From: Dickeya oryzae
Lineage (GTDB): Bacteria > Pseudomonadota > Gammaproteobacteria > Enterobacterales > Enterobacteriaceae
Assembly: GCF_009372235.1 (NCBI RefSeq)
Contig: NZ_ML762921.1
Span: forward strand, 186,001-250,000
DNA: 64,000 nt
Direction: 5' to 3'
How positions within the stretch are numbered: the stretch's first letter is position 1; the number at the start of each line of letters is the position of its first letter. The notes beneath the pieces were generated by a model that had not been told where the DNA came from, searched no databases, and worked only from the letters and a program-made list of their open reading frames with translations. This document shows positions 9,871 through 18,315 of the stretch, in pieces. Both the position numbers and the translations under genes were made by a program.

Positions 9871-9923
9871 TGCCAGCCGCCCCCGCGCCAAAGAGAAACG
9901 GCCACACCGGCATAACGATAGGC

Positions 9924-10961
9924 CTACGACGTCAGCCCCCGCACCGATTCCCTGATAACCAGGTGACCGGCCAGTTCGATGCGCTGGGCGATACCAAGGT
10001 CTTGTGTGGGCAGAAGTTGTTGGGTCAGCAGGTGCAGCGCCGCACGCGCCATCTCTTCAAATGGCAGGTGTACCGTGGTAAGCGACAGCGGCAGCATGTC
10101 GAGCGGCAGGATGTCGTCCATCCCCATCACCGAGATATCCTGCGGTACCCGCAGGCCGTGCTGGCTGAGCGCGTCGGTCACCCCGATGGCCTGATTGTCG
10201 GCAGCGCAGAAGATAGCGGTCACGCCCAGTCTGTCTGGGTGGCGCTCCAGCCAGTCGAGCAGCGCGTCACGGGCGGTCAGTGGTTGAAAATCCGGCAGCG
10301 ACAGAATCAGGCGCTCATCCAGCGCAATGTCAGCCTGCGCCAGCGCACTGCGATAACCACGCTCGCGCTCGCGGATAGTCTGGCGCGAAGGCCAGGTCAG
10401 GTGCAGGATGCGGCGATGTCCTTGAGCTATCAGATAGCGCACCGCCTGCGTCGCCGCATAGTAGTTCGCGGGCATCACGGTGTTAAGCCGCATGGTCGGG
10501 TCTTCACCGTTGATCAGTACCGCCGGTACGCCGCTTTCCGCCACCGCGTTCAGCAAGGTGGGGTGGTCGTCATTGACGATCAGGATAGCGTTAGCCTTGC
10601 CGGCCCGCAGCGCCTGTAACAGTTGTTGCTCGTTGATGCTGTCCGGTTCGCCGACAAACGGACTCAGTTGGATGTTGCGCTGCTGGCACAGGGTTTTTAG
10701 CCGGTTGATCAACGTCAGCGACACCAGATTGATATCACTTTCCAGCATCAGATTACGCGGTGTGGCCAGCATAATATGGCGTAGCGGGTCTGGAGCTTCG
10801 AGCGTTTTGCCCGTCTTATGCAGCGGATACCCTTGTTCGGTGGCAATCGCCATAATCTGCTGGCGCACGCTGGCGCTAATGGGCGCGGTCCCGTTCAGCA
10901 CCCGTGACACCGTACTGATCGACACACCCGCGCGCTCGGCAATATCCTTGAGCGTCGTCAT
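9924..10961 (-). CDS. LacI-family transcriptional regulator
   Basis: This 345-residue protein has an N-terminal LacI helix-turn-helix (TLKDIAERAGVSISTVSRVL) and a periplasmic-binding-protein-like effector domain from about residue 60 (segments IMLATPRNLML and GVTAIFCAADNQAIGV). It is the last gene of the minus-strand arm, immediately after the MalG-like permease with no gap. It therefore probably controls this transporter cluster in response to an imported sugar. The best candidate operators are the two 14-bp palindromes in the divergent region 17777-18315. LacI-family sites often have a central CG, which those palindromes lack, so the pairing is inference. Confidence 0.93.
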   Translation of the reverse strand: MTTLKDIAERAGVSISTVSRVLNGTAPISASVRQQIMAIATEQGYPLHKTGKTLEAPDPLRHIMLATPRNLMLESDINLVSLTLINRLKTLCQQRNIQLSPFVGEPDSINEQQLLQALRAGKANAILIVNDDHPTLLNAVAESGVPAVLINGEDPTMRLNTVMPANYYAATQAVRYLIAQGHRRILHLTWPSRQTIRERERGYRSALAQADIALDERLILSLPDFQPLTARDALLDWLERHPDRLGVTAIFCAADNQAIGVTDALSQHGLRVPQDISVMGMDDILPLDMLPLSLTTVHLPFEEMARAALHLLTQQLLPTQDLGIAQRIELAGHLVIRESVRGLTS

Positions 10962-12011
10962 TTATTTCATTCCTGTGTTAGCAATACCGGTGGTGATGTA
11001 TTTCTGCAGGAACACAAACACAGCCGTCACCGGCAACAGCGAGAGCATCGTCATCGCCAGAATATAGTGCCACTGCACCGAGAACTGCCCCTGAAACGCA
11101 TTCAAACCGATTTGCAGCGTAAAATTGTCCTGGCTGGACAGCACAATCAGCGGCCACAGGAAGTCGTTCCAGCGCCAGATCACCGAGAAGATCGCCAGCA
11201 CCGCCAGCGCCGGTGCGGTCAGCGGCAAAATGATCTTCCAGTAGATGCGAAATTCACTGGCGGCATCGATACGCGCCGCTTCGATCAGCTCATCCGGGAT
11301 AGTCAGCATGTACTGGCGCAGCAGGAACACCCCAGTGGGTGTCGCGATCGTCGGGATGATCACCCCCCACAGGTTATCGCCCATCCGCAGGCCGATCACC
11401 ACCAGAAAGGTCGGCACCATCACCACCGACAGCGGGATCATCATGGTGGACAAAAAGAGCGTTAATACCGTGCCGCGCCCACGGAATTCGTATTTCGCCA
11501 GCGCAAAGGCCGCCATTGAACTGAGCAGCAGCGTCAGCAGCGTCGCCATCACCGTCACGAACACGGTGTTTTTCAGGTAGGTGGCGAAGTGGAATTTCGA
11601 CAACGGCGTGGTGTAGTTATCGGTTTCCAGATGCAGGGTTTTCTGCGGTGTCAGGTTCTGCACCGGTACCCGCACCACCTCTTGCGGCGCTTTCGGGTCC
11701 ACCATTTGTGCCAGCAAACCGATACGCCGCACCATCGCCAGCGTTTTGCTGCTGCCGTCGTCCTGCTTCGCCTGCCACAGCTCCAGTGGTTTCGGGTAGT
11801 CTGGCAGCGTAACGGTACTGGCGGCCTCCGGCAGAAAACTGGGCGGGAAGCGGTTGATTTCCGCCGGTGTTTTCAGCGATGACATCGCCGCCCACATCAC
11901 CGGAATCAACACCAACAAGGTACCGACCACCAACCACACCCAGCTCATGATGTCGGTGATGTGAATCCGCCCCGGATAACGGGTACGGGTAAGAAACGTG
12001 ATGATCTTCAT
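10962..12011 (-). CDS. Sugar ABC transporter permease (MalG-like)
   Basis: This 349-residue inner-membrane permease has six predicted membrane segments and the ABC-permease EAA loop EAARIDAASEFRIYWKIILP, the contact site for the ATPase. Compared with typical MalG relatives it has a long extracytoplasmic insertion between the first two helices (about residues 35-130), rich in Pro and charged residues. It follows the MalF-like permease after 15 bases. With the ATPase (13044-14144) and the binding protein (18316-19626) it makes a complete CUT1-type importer for an oligosaccharide, most likely one with an unsaturated uronic acid end given the GH105 gene. Confidence 0.93.
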   Translation of the reverse strand: MKIITFLTRTRYPGRIHITDIMSWVWLVVGTLLVLIPVMWAAMSSLKTPAEINRFPPSFLPEAASTVTLPDYPKPLELWQAKQDDGSSKTLAMVRRIGLLAQMVDPKAPQEVVRVPVQNLTPQKTLHLETDNYTTPLSKFHFATYLKNTVFVTVMATLLTLLLSSMAAFALAKYEFRGRGTVLTLFLSTMMIPLSVVMVPTFLVVIGLRMGDNLWGVIIPTIATPTGVFLLRQYMLTIPDELIEAARIDAASEFRIYWKIILPLTAPALAVLAIFSVIWRWNDFLWPLIVLSSQDNFTLQIGLNAFQGQFSVQWHYILAMTMLSLLPVTAVFVFLQKYITTGIANTGMK

Positions 12012-12026
12012 GCCGCTGACTCCCGG

Positions 12027-13028
12027 TTATTTTTTGCCTTCCAGACGGCGGGTGAGCAGAAACTGCAACGCCGTCAGGATCATCAGCACCAGCCCCATCA
12101 ACACCGAAGCCGCCGATGCCAGCCCATACAGTGACGCATTAGACGAAAACGCGGTCTGATAGATGTACTGCACAATAAAGTTGTTGGCAGTCCCTGGCCC
12201 GCCGCCGTTGGTCAGCACCCAGGCCTCATCGAAAATCTGCACACTGTTGATGGTCAGCAGGATCACCACCACCAGAATGTTGGGTGCCAGCAACGGTAAC
12301 GTCAGAATATAGAAACCGCGCCAGCGTGAGGTGCCGTCCACCGCCGCCGCCTCATAGATATCCCGGGGGATCGCCTGCAACCCGGCCAGCAGAATCAGGG
12401 TATAAAAGCCAACGTGAAACCACACCGACACGAACACCACCCAAAACCGCGCCAGCGACGGCTCCAGCAAAAAGGTGACCGGCTGGCCACCCAGCGACGA
12501 CAACACCAGATTCAGCAACCCGTTACGGTTCAAAAACCACTGCCACACCAGCCCCACCACCACCGGTGACAACAACACCGGATAGAAGAAGATGGCACGG
12601 AAAAAGCCACGGGCGATGATTTTGCGATTGAGGATAAGCGCGGTGACCAGCGCCACACCGAGCGTGCAGGTCACGTTAAAAAAGGTGAACGACACCGTGT
12701 TGTAAATGCCGGTCCAGAACAGATCCTGCTCGCAGGTCGACGGCACCGTATATTGCTCACAGCTCAACAGGGTGGAAAAGTTCTGCAACCCGACGTAGGG
12801 CCGGTCCCACAGCAGGATATTAGTCCCCCCGGTGAAGGCGTAGCACACCGCCAGCAGGATCGGAATAAACACGAACACGGCAAACAGCAGCATGTTCGGT
12901 GCGATGAAAAACCACGGCATCACCCGGCGGCCACCGAATTTTTGCAGCAGGTTGACGGACTTTTCCACCGGTGTGACCAGGGTATCCACCAGCGATGAGC
13001 CGGGCTGAATCAGCGATTTTCGGTTCAT
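12027..13028 (-). CDS. Sugar ABC transporter permease (MalF-like)
   Basis: This 333-residue permease has a single N-terminal helix after a short cytoplasmic tail, then a core of membrane segments and the EAA loop EAAAVDGTSRWRGFYILTLP. A cysteine pair (LLSCEQYTVPSTCEQ) lies in an external loop near residue 90 and could form a disulfide. I chose ATG 13028 because GCAGGAGA sits just upstream; a TTG at 13043 would have no ribosome-binding site. It forms the heterodimeric channel with the MalG-like permease encoded next. Confidence 0.93.
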   Translation of the reverse strand: MNRKSLIQPGSSLVDTLVTPVEKSVNLLQKFGGRRVMPWFFIAPNMLLFAVFVFIPILLAVCYAFTGGTNILLWDRPYVGLQNFSTLLSCEQYTVPSTCEQDLFWTGIYNTVSFTFFNVTCTLGVALVTALILNRKIIARGFFRAIFFYPVLLSPVVVGLVWQWFLNRNGLLNLVLSSLGGQPVTFLLEPSLARFWVVFVSVWFHVGFYTLILLAGLQAIPRDIYEAAAVDGTSRWRGFYILTLPLLAPNILVVVILLTINSVQIFDEAWVLTNGGGPGTANNFIVQYIYQTAFSSNASLYGLASAASVLMGLVLMILTALQFLLTRRLEGKK

Positions 13029-13043
13029 GGTTGTCTCCTGCAA

Positions 13044-14144
13044 TCAGGCGAGTTGTTCAGTCAGACGCGGCAGTGTCTGGCCGCTCTCGGCGTCAAACAG
13101 ATGGCAATAGGCCTCCGGGAAGCGGACAAACACCAGTTCCGCAGTACGGAATTCGTGATGCCCCGGCAGGTGCACGATGATCTCATCTTCAATACCGGCG
13201 CAGCGGCCATAGATGAAGGTTTCATGCCCCATCATTTCACAGCGGTCGATGCACAACGACACTCCGTCGTCATGCTCGCTCACCAGTTGACAATGGGATG
13301 GCCGAATGCCCAGATCCACCGTTTTTCCCTCTTCGCCACGAAACGGCAGGCGCAACAGCGTGCCGGAGGGACAGCGAACCTCCACGCCGTCATCCGAGGC
13401 GCTGCTGATAGTGGCGCGGAACATATTCATGCGCGGCGAACCGATAAAACCCGCCACAAACTTGTTTCTCGGGCGATTGAACAGCTCCAGCGGCGTCCCC
13501 ACCTGTTCGATACGCCCGCCATTAAGCACCACGATGCGCTGCGCCATGGTCATCGCCTCAACCTGATCATGGGTGACATAAATCATGGTGGTGCGCAGCT
13601 TCTGGTGCAGTCGGGTCAGTTCGCCACGAGTTTGCACCCGCAGTTTGGCGTCAAGGTTGGACAAGGGTTCGTCAAACAGGAACAGGTCCGGGTCGCGCAC
13701 GATGGCGCGGCCGATAGCGACACGCTGCTGTTGCCCGCCGGACAGCGCCCGTGGTTTGCGGTCCAGATACGGCTCCAGCCCAAGCATCCGGGCAGCCTCT
13801 TCAATGCGCCGCTCGATTTCATCTTTCGGGAAATGCAGGTTTTCCAGCCCGAACGCCAGGTTCTTGCGCACCGACAGATGCGGATACAGCGCGTAAGACT
13901 GGAATACCATCGCGATTTTCCGCTCCGCCGGGCTGAGATCGTTAACCCTGCGATCGCCAATCCACAGATCGCCGTCGGTGATGGGCTCCAGACCGGCGAT
14001 CATCCGTAATAGCGTGGATTTACCGCAACCGGACGGCCCGACGAATACCATGAATTCCCCGTCGCGGATCGTCAGATCCACGCCTTTGATAATCTGTATT
14101 GATCCATAGCTTTTATGGACGTTCTTCAGTTCCAGACTCGCCAT
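13044..14144 (-). CDS. Sugar ABC transporter ATPase (MalK/UgpC-type)
   Basis: The 366-residue ATPase has a Walker [10 protein letters not shown] (about 37-45), signature [15 protein letters not shown], Walker [16 protein letters not shown] and the H-loop [13 protein letters not shown]-terminal regulatory OB/TOBE domain follows, as in MalK and MsmX, from about residue 235. The second of two adjacent start codons (ATG 14144) is better spaced from GAGGAAA than the GTG at 14147. It energises the two permeases encoded downstream; family members of this type sometimes serve several importers. Confidence 0.94.
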   Translation of the reverse strand: MASLELKNVHKSYGSIQIIKGVDLTIRDGEFMVFVGPSGCGKSTLLRMIAGLEPITDGDLWIGDRRVNDLSPAERKIAMVFQSYALYPHLSVRKNLAFGLENLHFPKDEIERRIEEAARMLGLEPYLDRKPRALSGGQQQRVAIGRAIVRDPDLFLFDEPLSNLDAKLRVQTRGELTRLHQKLRTTMIYVTHDQVEAMTMAQRIVVLNGGRIEQVGTPLELFNRPRNKFVAGFIGSPRMNMFRATISSASDDGVEVRCPSGTLLRLPFRGEEGKTVDLGIRPSHCQLVSEHDDGVSLCIDRCEMMGHETFIYGRCAGIEDEIIVHLPGHHEFRTAELVFVRFPEAYCHLFDAESGQTLPRLTEQLA

Positions 14145-14190
14145 CACCGTTTCCTCAACCTGTTTCTGTTTTCAAACCCAGCTCTGTTTT

Positions 14191-15294
14191 TCAAACAGAA
14201 TGTCGCTGCGCCAGCAGCATCAGCATGACCAGCGCCTGCCCGTAAGGCACCGCGACATTGGGGATATCACGATAAAACTGCAGGTCGTGGCCCATCGCGG
14301 TGCCGTCTGACACCCCTTGCACCACACCCTGTTCATCGATTTGCGCCATCACCGCCGCCAGCCCTTTATCCAGCACCTCCTGCGGGAAGTCCGTCAGCAT
14401 GCCAAGCTGACGCGCCGTCAGGATCCCGGCGATAAAACCGGCGCTGGCAGAGGTTTCCAGCGGTGAGTCCGGATCGTTGAGCAGCGTGTGCCACAACCCG
14501 GACTCGTGCTGACAGAGCGCCAGCGCACGGGTCTGCTGGGTGAGGATCGCCTCCAGCGTGCGGCGCACTGGTGCCGACAAGGGCGAATCCGTCAGCCAGC
14601 ACATCTCCGGCAGCACCAGCGTGACCCAGGCGTTGCCACGCCCCCAGAATGCCCCGGCGTAATGATGGCGGCCCAAAAACGTCCAGCCGTGGTACCACAA
14701 CCCGGTGGTGGCATCGGCCAGATAGCGGGCGTGGGTCAGCAGTTGGTATTCCGCTTCTTCCAGCAGTTCACGACGTTTGAGCACCCCGGCGCTGACCACC
14801 AGAAACAGCCCGGCCATGAATAACGTGTCGTCCCACAGTTGTCCGGTGTTGGGGCGTTCTTTCACCGTATGCTGGAAACCACCGTCTTCGGTTTTCGGCA
14901 AGGAATGCAGCAGCCAGTCGGCCCACTCTTCCACCGCTGCCAGCCAGTGCGGTTTGGGGTTATCACGACACAACAACGCCAACACCAACATCGGTGCCGT
15001 AGAGTTGATTTGCCGTGGTGGCAACCCGGCCTGTAATTTTTGCTCATACCATTGCTCAAGCGCCGCCAGCATGGCGCTATCCTGCCGCTGGCGCGCCAGT
15101 TTCCAAAAGCCATACAGCCCGACGCCCACCTCCCAGTCCCATTCTTCAAACTGGATGGTCAGCGTCGCGTGGGTAGGTGCGCCATCGGTCACGCTGTTGA
15201 TAGCTTTCAGGCGACAAAACGCCAGTGCGACCTTGTCCAGCAGCGCATCGATCGGCTGACTGTCAGCGGATCTGTTTATTGATTGTGTTGTCAT
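14191..15294 (-). CDS. Unsaturated glycuronyl hydrolase (GH105/GH88 family)
   Basis: This 367-residue cytosolic enzyme has the (alpha/alpha)6-barrel look of YteR/RhiN-type hydrolases. The NTGQLWDDTLFMAGLF segment (about residue 155-170) holds the catalytic aspartate region, and FWGRGNAWV is another conserved block. The family removes 4,5-unsaturated uronic acid from the end of oligosaccharides made by polysaccharide lyases, by hydration rather than normal hydrolysis. It has no signal peptide, so it acts on imported sugars. Its start lies one base after the stop of the 826-residue lyase-like gene, and it precedes the ABC genes. Substrate (rhamnogalacturonan I fragment or another lyase product) cannot be read from sequence. 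Confidence 0.88.
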   Translation of the reverse strand: MTTQSINRSADSQPIDALLDKVALAFCRLKAINSVTDGAPTHATLTIQFEEWDWEVGVGLYGFWKLARQRQDSAMLAALEQWYEQKLQAGLPPRQINSTAPMLVLALLCRDNPKPHWLAAVEEWADWLLHSLPKTEDGGFQHTVKERPNTGQLWDDTLFMAGLFLVVSAGVLKRRELLEEAEYQLLTHARYLADATTGLWYHGWTFLGRHHYAGAFWGRGNAWVTLVLPEMCWLTDSPLSAPVRRTLEAILTQQTRALALCQHESGLWHTLLNDPDSPLETSASAGFIAGILTARQLGMLTDFPQEVLDKGLAAVMAQIDEQGVVQGVSDGTAMGHDLQFYRDIPNVAVPYGQALVMLMLLAQRHSV

Positions 15295-15295
15295 G

Positions 15296-17776
15296 TTACC
15301 GATCCTCCTCGGTACGCTCAGGCATTACCGACACCGTGTCGGGAAAGATGAAAGGATGATGATTAACCGTAAAACCCTGTGCGGGATGCCAGTGCATCAG
15401 GCCGTATTCCGGGTCGTCAAACGCGACGCCGCCGTCATCCGCCCACTGCGCCTGACGATGGCGGAAACACGCGATAAACGCCTGAAAATCCGCCGCACCC
15501 TGGCCGCTGTCCACCGCGATGTACCAGACGTTGCGCTCCCCCACAGCGCGCAATTCACTATCCGGCTGCCCGCCGTCCGGCGTATGGGTCTGTAGCCCCG
15601 CCGGGTTATGCAGCGCCGCGTAGCCGTTACCACCACGCACAAAGCACCAGTGCGACTCCACCACCACGTCGTCCAGTGCGGTGCGCGGCAGGTAAAGGTG
15701 GGTCCAGCGGCGGAGATCCTGCTGTAAGTCGAAAATCATCCAGGCGCGATTGCGATGCTGCATCACGTGCGGCAGGCGGCCATTCCCTGCCCAGTACGAC
15801 GGGCGGTGTACCCCATCGGGGCGATCTTCACCGGGATGGTTAACCCACAGTCGGGCGGCGTAATGACGCCCCAGACGAATATCCAGCACATGCTGCTGAT
15901 GCCCCGGCTGGCCAGGGTGGTGATCAAACACGGAAGAAAACGCGACATCTGGCTGTTTCCAGGCGATGACACGGGCACTGCGGTTCAGCCCCTGCACCCA
16001 GCGCGCCTGCGCGCCCTGCGGTGACTGCCACTGGGCGATGGCGTACGTTTCATCGGGCGGTTGGTACTGGCTCAGGCACAACAGCGGCAGCGCGGCACAA
16101 TGCGGAATCAACCACCCTTCGCCCCAGACCAGCGCACACAACCCGGACAACTCGGTCAACATGCCGGAGCGCAGCTCTTTATCGTAAGCTCGCCCCATGG
16201 TGCCAACCGCCACACCGTTTTGGTGCACCCAGGCGGTCATCAGCATAATACGGTCAATCACCGTGCGGGCGCGGGTGCGCAGGCTGTCATCGCTGGCCAG
16301 TTCGGCTAACGCCACCAGCCCAATCAGATCAATGGGGTAATACGCCGCGGAGTTCCACTCCACCAGCCCGTGTTCCAGAATGGCGTCAAACCATTTGTCC
16401 AGGCGCTGACGGGCGATAGCCTGCTGTTCGCGCCCCCAACGGCCGCTGCACACGAACACCTCATCAGGAAAGTTTTGCCCGGCCAGATATTGCGCGACAT
16501 GGAAACAGAGACAGTGGTTTTCGCTCCAAAACCACATGGTGTCGCTGCCCGGTTCGTCTATCCAGTAGCGAAAGCCCAGAATCGCGCTGCGCACGCGCCG
16601 CCAGTCATGGGCCGCCAGTCGCTGACCCTGATAGCGTTGCCACAGCCAGATAAGTGGCACCAGTTGAAAATCGGCGCAGTCTTCCCGGCGACTGATTTTA
16701 TGCAGCGCCTGATTGAGCGCAGGCATGATGCGGTCTGTTCCTTCGCCGGTGGCAAAAGCGGCCAGCACCCGACCGATGCGCTCGAAACCGTGTAAAGCGA
16801 TGTGGCGTAACAGGTAATCGCGTCTGGCCGCCAGCGTCGACAGCGCGGGCGTGGTGTGCATCGACATCGTTTGCGTCGGCAAACGACCGAAGCTCAGGCT
16901 GCGCGTCAGGGTGATACCGTGGCACACGACACGGCATACCACATCGTAATACCCCACCAGCCCATCCGGCAGTGTCACCTGCCAGCCGGTATTCCCCGCC
17001 GCCAATGTTGACTGCTGCTGCCAGGGAGGCACCGATTCGTTGACGTTGCACAGCAGATGGTGGTGCAGTTCCACCGTGTCCGGCAGCGGTGTCTCAGCAC
17101 GCAGGGTCAGCACATTACCGTCGGTCAGGTTATCGACCAGCGACACACTGTTGAGCCAGCGATCCAACGCCCACATGCGTTCACTACAGGCCGCATCCGG
17201 CGCAACCTGCCAGCGCAACGGCCTTTCACCGACATAGCGCAGGCTGAACAGGTAATCGGTATCGCGCTCACACAGTTCTTCAGCATGCACCACCAGCGTA
17301 TTCAGCCCCAGTTGCAAGGGCAGTGTCAGTTCGCATTGCTGCTCGGTATTACGACTAAACGGCGTGAAACGGCAAATCTGCTCGCCATTGAGCCATACGG
17401 TCACGCCACCGCAGGTAGACAGCAGGAAAGGGGCCGCTTGCAGACTGTCGCTATGCACATAGCAACGGGCGAAGCGTTGCACATGGGCGGGGCACGGCCA
17501 GAAGTCGCTGAAATTGACAGACTGACTGTCATCGCCACCGCTCCACAGCGTGTGAAAACGCAATGATTCCGGCAGGCTAATCGCACGGGGTGCCGTTTCC
17601 CGCAGAAAACGCACCCGACAAGGCAATACGCCGACATCGACAAAGCCATTAATAAAACGATAGTTAACATTATCCGGTAACGTATCCGGTTCTGCAGGAT
17701 AATCATTTTCCTCCAGCTCGGTAATCATAAACCGGTTAATCACACTATTTTTCTTTAACACCCAACCGATATTCAT
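15296..17776 (-). CDS. Orphan polysaccharide-lyase-like protein
   Basis: I do not recognise a named family for this 826-residue protein. It begins with a beta-sandwich-like region (about 90-190, with VWLNGEQICRF and GLNTLVVHAEEL) resembling sugar-binding or galactose-binding-like modules. A helical domain follows (about 300-520) with FWSENHCLCFHVAQYLAG and EWNSAAYYPIDLIGL. The C-terminal region (about 540-826) is beta-rich with several His, Tyr and Arg. An alpha/alpha toroid followed by antiparallel beta-sandwich is the layout of the glycosaminoglycan and alginate lyases. There is no signal peptide, so it should act in the cytosol. It is first in the minus-strand arm, preceded by AAGGAA, and directly precedes a GH105 gene, which fits lyase followed by unsaturated-sugar hydrolase. 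Function is inference. Confidence 0.6.
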   Translation of the reverse strand: MNIGWVLKKNSVINRFMITELEENDYPAEPDTLPDNVNYRFINGFVDVGVLPCRVRFLRETAPRAISLPESLRFHTLWSGGDDSQSVNFSDFWPCPAHVQRFARCYVHSDSLQAAPFLLSTCGGVTVWLNGEQICRFTPFSRNTEQQCELTLPLQLGLNTLVVHAEELCERDTDYLFSLRYVGERPLRWQVAPDAACSERMWALDRWLNSVSLVDNLTDGNVLTLRAETPLPDTVELHHHLLCNVNESVPPWQQQSTLAAGNTGWQVTLPDGLVGYYDVVCRVVCHGITLTRSLSFGRLPTQTMSMHTTPALSTLAARRDYLLRHIALHGFERIGRVLAAFATGEGTDRIMPALNQALHKISRREDCADFQLVPLIWLWQRYQGQRLAAHDWRRVRSAILGFRYWIDEPGSDTMWFWSENHCLCFHVAQYLAGQNFPDEVFVCSGRWGREQQAIARQRLDKWFDAILEHGLVEWNSAAYYPIDLIGLVALAELASDDSLRTRARTVIDRIMLMTAWVHQNGVAVGTMGRAYDKELRSGMLTELSGLCALVWGEGWLIPHCAALPLLCLSQYQPPDETYAIAQWQSPQGAQARWVQGLNRSARVIAWKQPDVAFSSVFDHHPGQPGHQQHVLDIRLGRHYAARLWVNHPGEDRPDGVHRPSYWAGNGRLPHVMQHRNRAWMIFDLQQDLRRWTHLYLPRTALDDVVVESHWCFVRGGNGYAALHNPAGLQTHTPDGGQPDSELRAVGERNVWYIAVDSGQGAADFQAFIACFRHRQAQWADDGGVAFDDPEYGLMHWHPAQGFTVNHHPFIFPDTVSVMPERTEEDR

Positions 17777-17872
17777 GGCGATTCCTTGTTACCGCACAAA
17801 GGTATAAATGAAATAGCAAAACTGTATTACTCAATAAGAAAAAACTAATAACCCAGAAATACCTGAAGGTAT

Positions 17873-17901
17873 TTATTTGCACTGTTGTGGTTATTTGCAC
17901 T
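17873..17901. repeat. Direct repeat of TTATTTGCACT
   Basis: Two identical 11-base copies lie at 17873-17883 and 17891-17901, a period of 18 bases. TTTGCA is also the half-site of the nearby 14-bp palindromes, so these may be extra weak operator half-sites in the leader of the minus-strand operon. Confidence 0.5.
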
Positions 17902-17983
17902 ATTACTGTGCGCCCCTCTGCCGTTATTTGGCGCAGTGCTATTTTCCACTGCCAGTTTACGACGCTTTTTCACTACCCGGCTC

Positions 17984-18015
17984 AGTATAAGCACGCAATT
18001 AATGCAAATTTGCAT
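17984..18015 (-). promoter_or_regulatory. Candidate minus-strand promoter with palindromic operator
   Basis: The 14-bp palindrome ATGCAAATTTGCAT lies at 18002-18015. On the minus strand a TATACT -10 candidate (17984-17989) sits just downstream of it, so a bound repressor would cover the -35 region. An imperfect half-site copy (GCAATTTGC) follows at 18022-18030. The target would be the lyase-like to LacI operon starting at 17776. Confidence 0.5.
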
Positions 18016-18081
18016 AATTAGGCAATTTGCACTTAACATCGTATTTTTGCATTATAGAGTAAATTATCGCGTGAACAATAT

Positions 18082-18097
18082 GCGATTCTTATCACAA
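18082..18097. promoter_or_regulatory. Candidate CRP site in the divergent control region
   Basis: TGCGA-TTCTTA-TCACA matches the CRP consensus TGTGA-N6-TCACA at nine of ten arm positions. It lies between the two identical palindromes and between the two divergent operons. Catabolite activation of a sugar importer would be expected, but the distance to the candidate start sites is larger than usual. Confidence 0.45.
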
Positions 18098-18194
18098 AAA
18101 GACGTTGACTCAGCGTACTATCGAAATATATTTAATATGCCTCACAGAAAAGAACACCATTTTTGTTCATGATAAGCCGCTGAATGGCTTATTC

Positions 18195-18236
18195 ATGCAA
18201 ATTTGCATTCACACTTTAGGGTCGTCGAAATATACC
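18195..18236 (+). promoter_or_regulatory. Candidate promoter and operator for the binding-protein operon
   Basis: A second exact copy of ATGCAAATTTGCAT lies at 18195-18208. It abuts a TTCACA -35 (18208-18213) that is 17 bases from a TATACC -10 (18231-18236). A repressor on the palindrome would block this promoter. It drives the solute-binding protein and two kinase-family genes. Confidence 0.5.
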
Positions 18237-18315
18237 TGGAATCATCGGTCAATAATGCCAATGCACCTGCAACCTGACCCATGACGGGTCAGCTATTTAT
18301 AATGGGTGGGAGAGA

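Noticed and set aside
9597-10619. A 340-codon plus-strand frame across the end of the GH18-like gene and the LacI gene
   Set aside because: It runs inside two convincing genes in other frames and has no recognisable domain or ribosome-binding site.
13053-14009. A 318-codon frame opposite the ABC ATPase gene
   Set aside because: Antisense shadow of a gene with complete Walker and signature motifs.
17885-18172. A 95-codon frame in the divergent control region of the sugar ABC cluster
   Set aside because: AT-rich regulatory DNA with operators inside; no start signal and no family resemblance.
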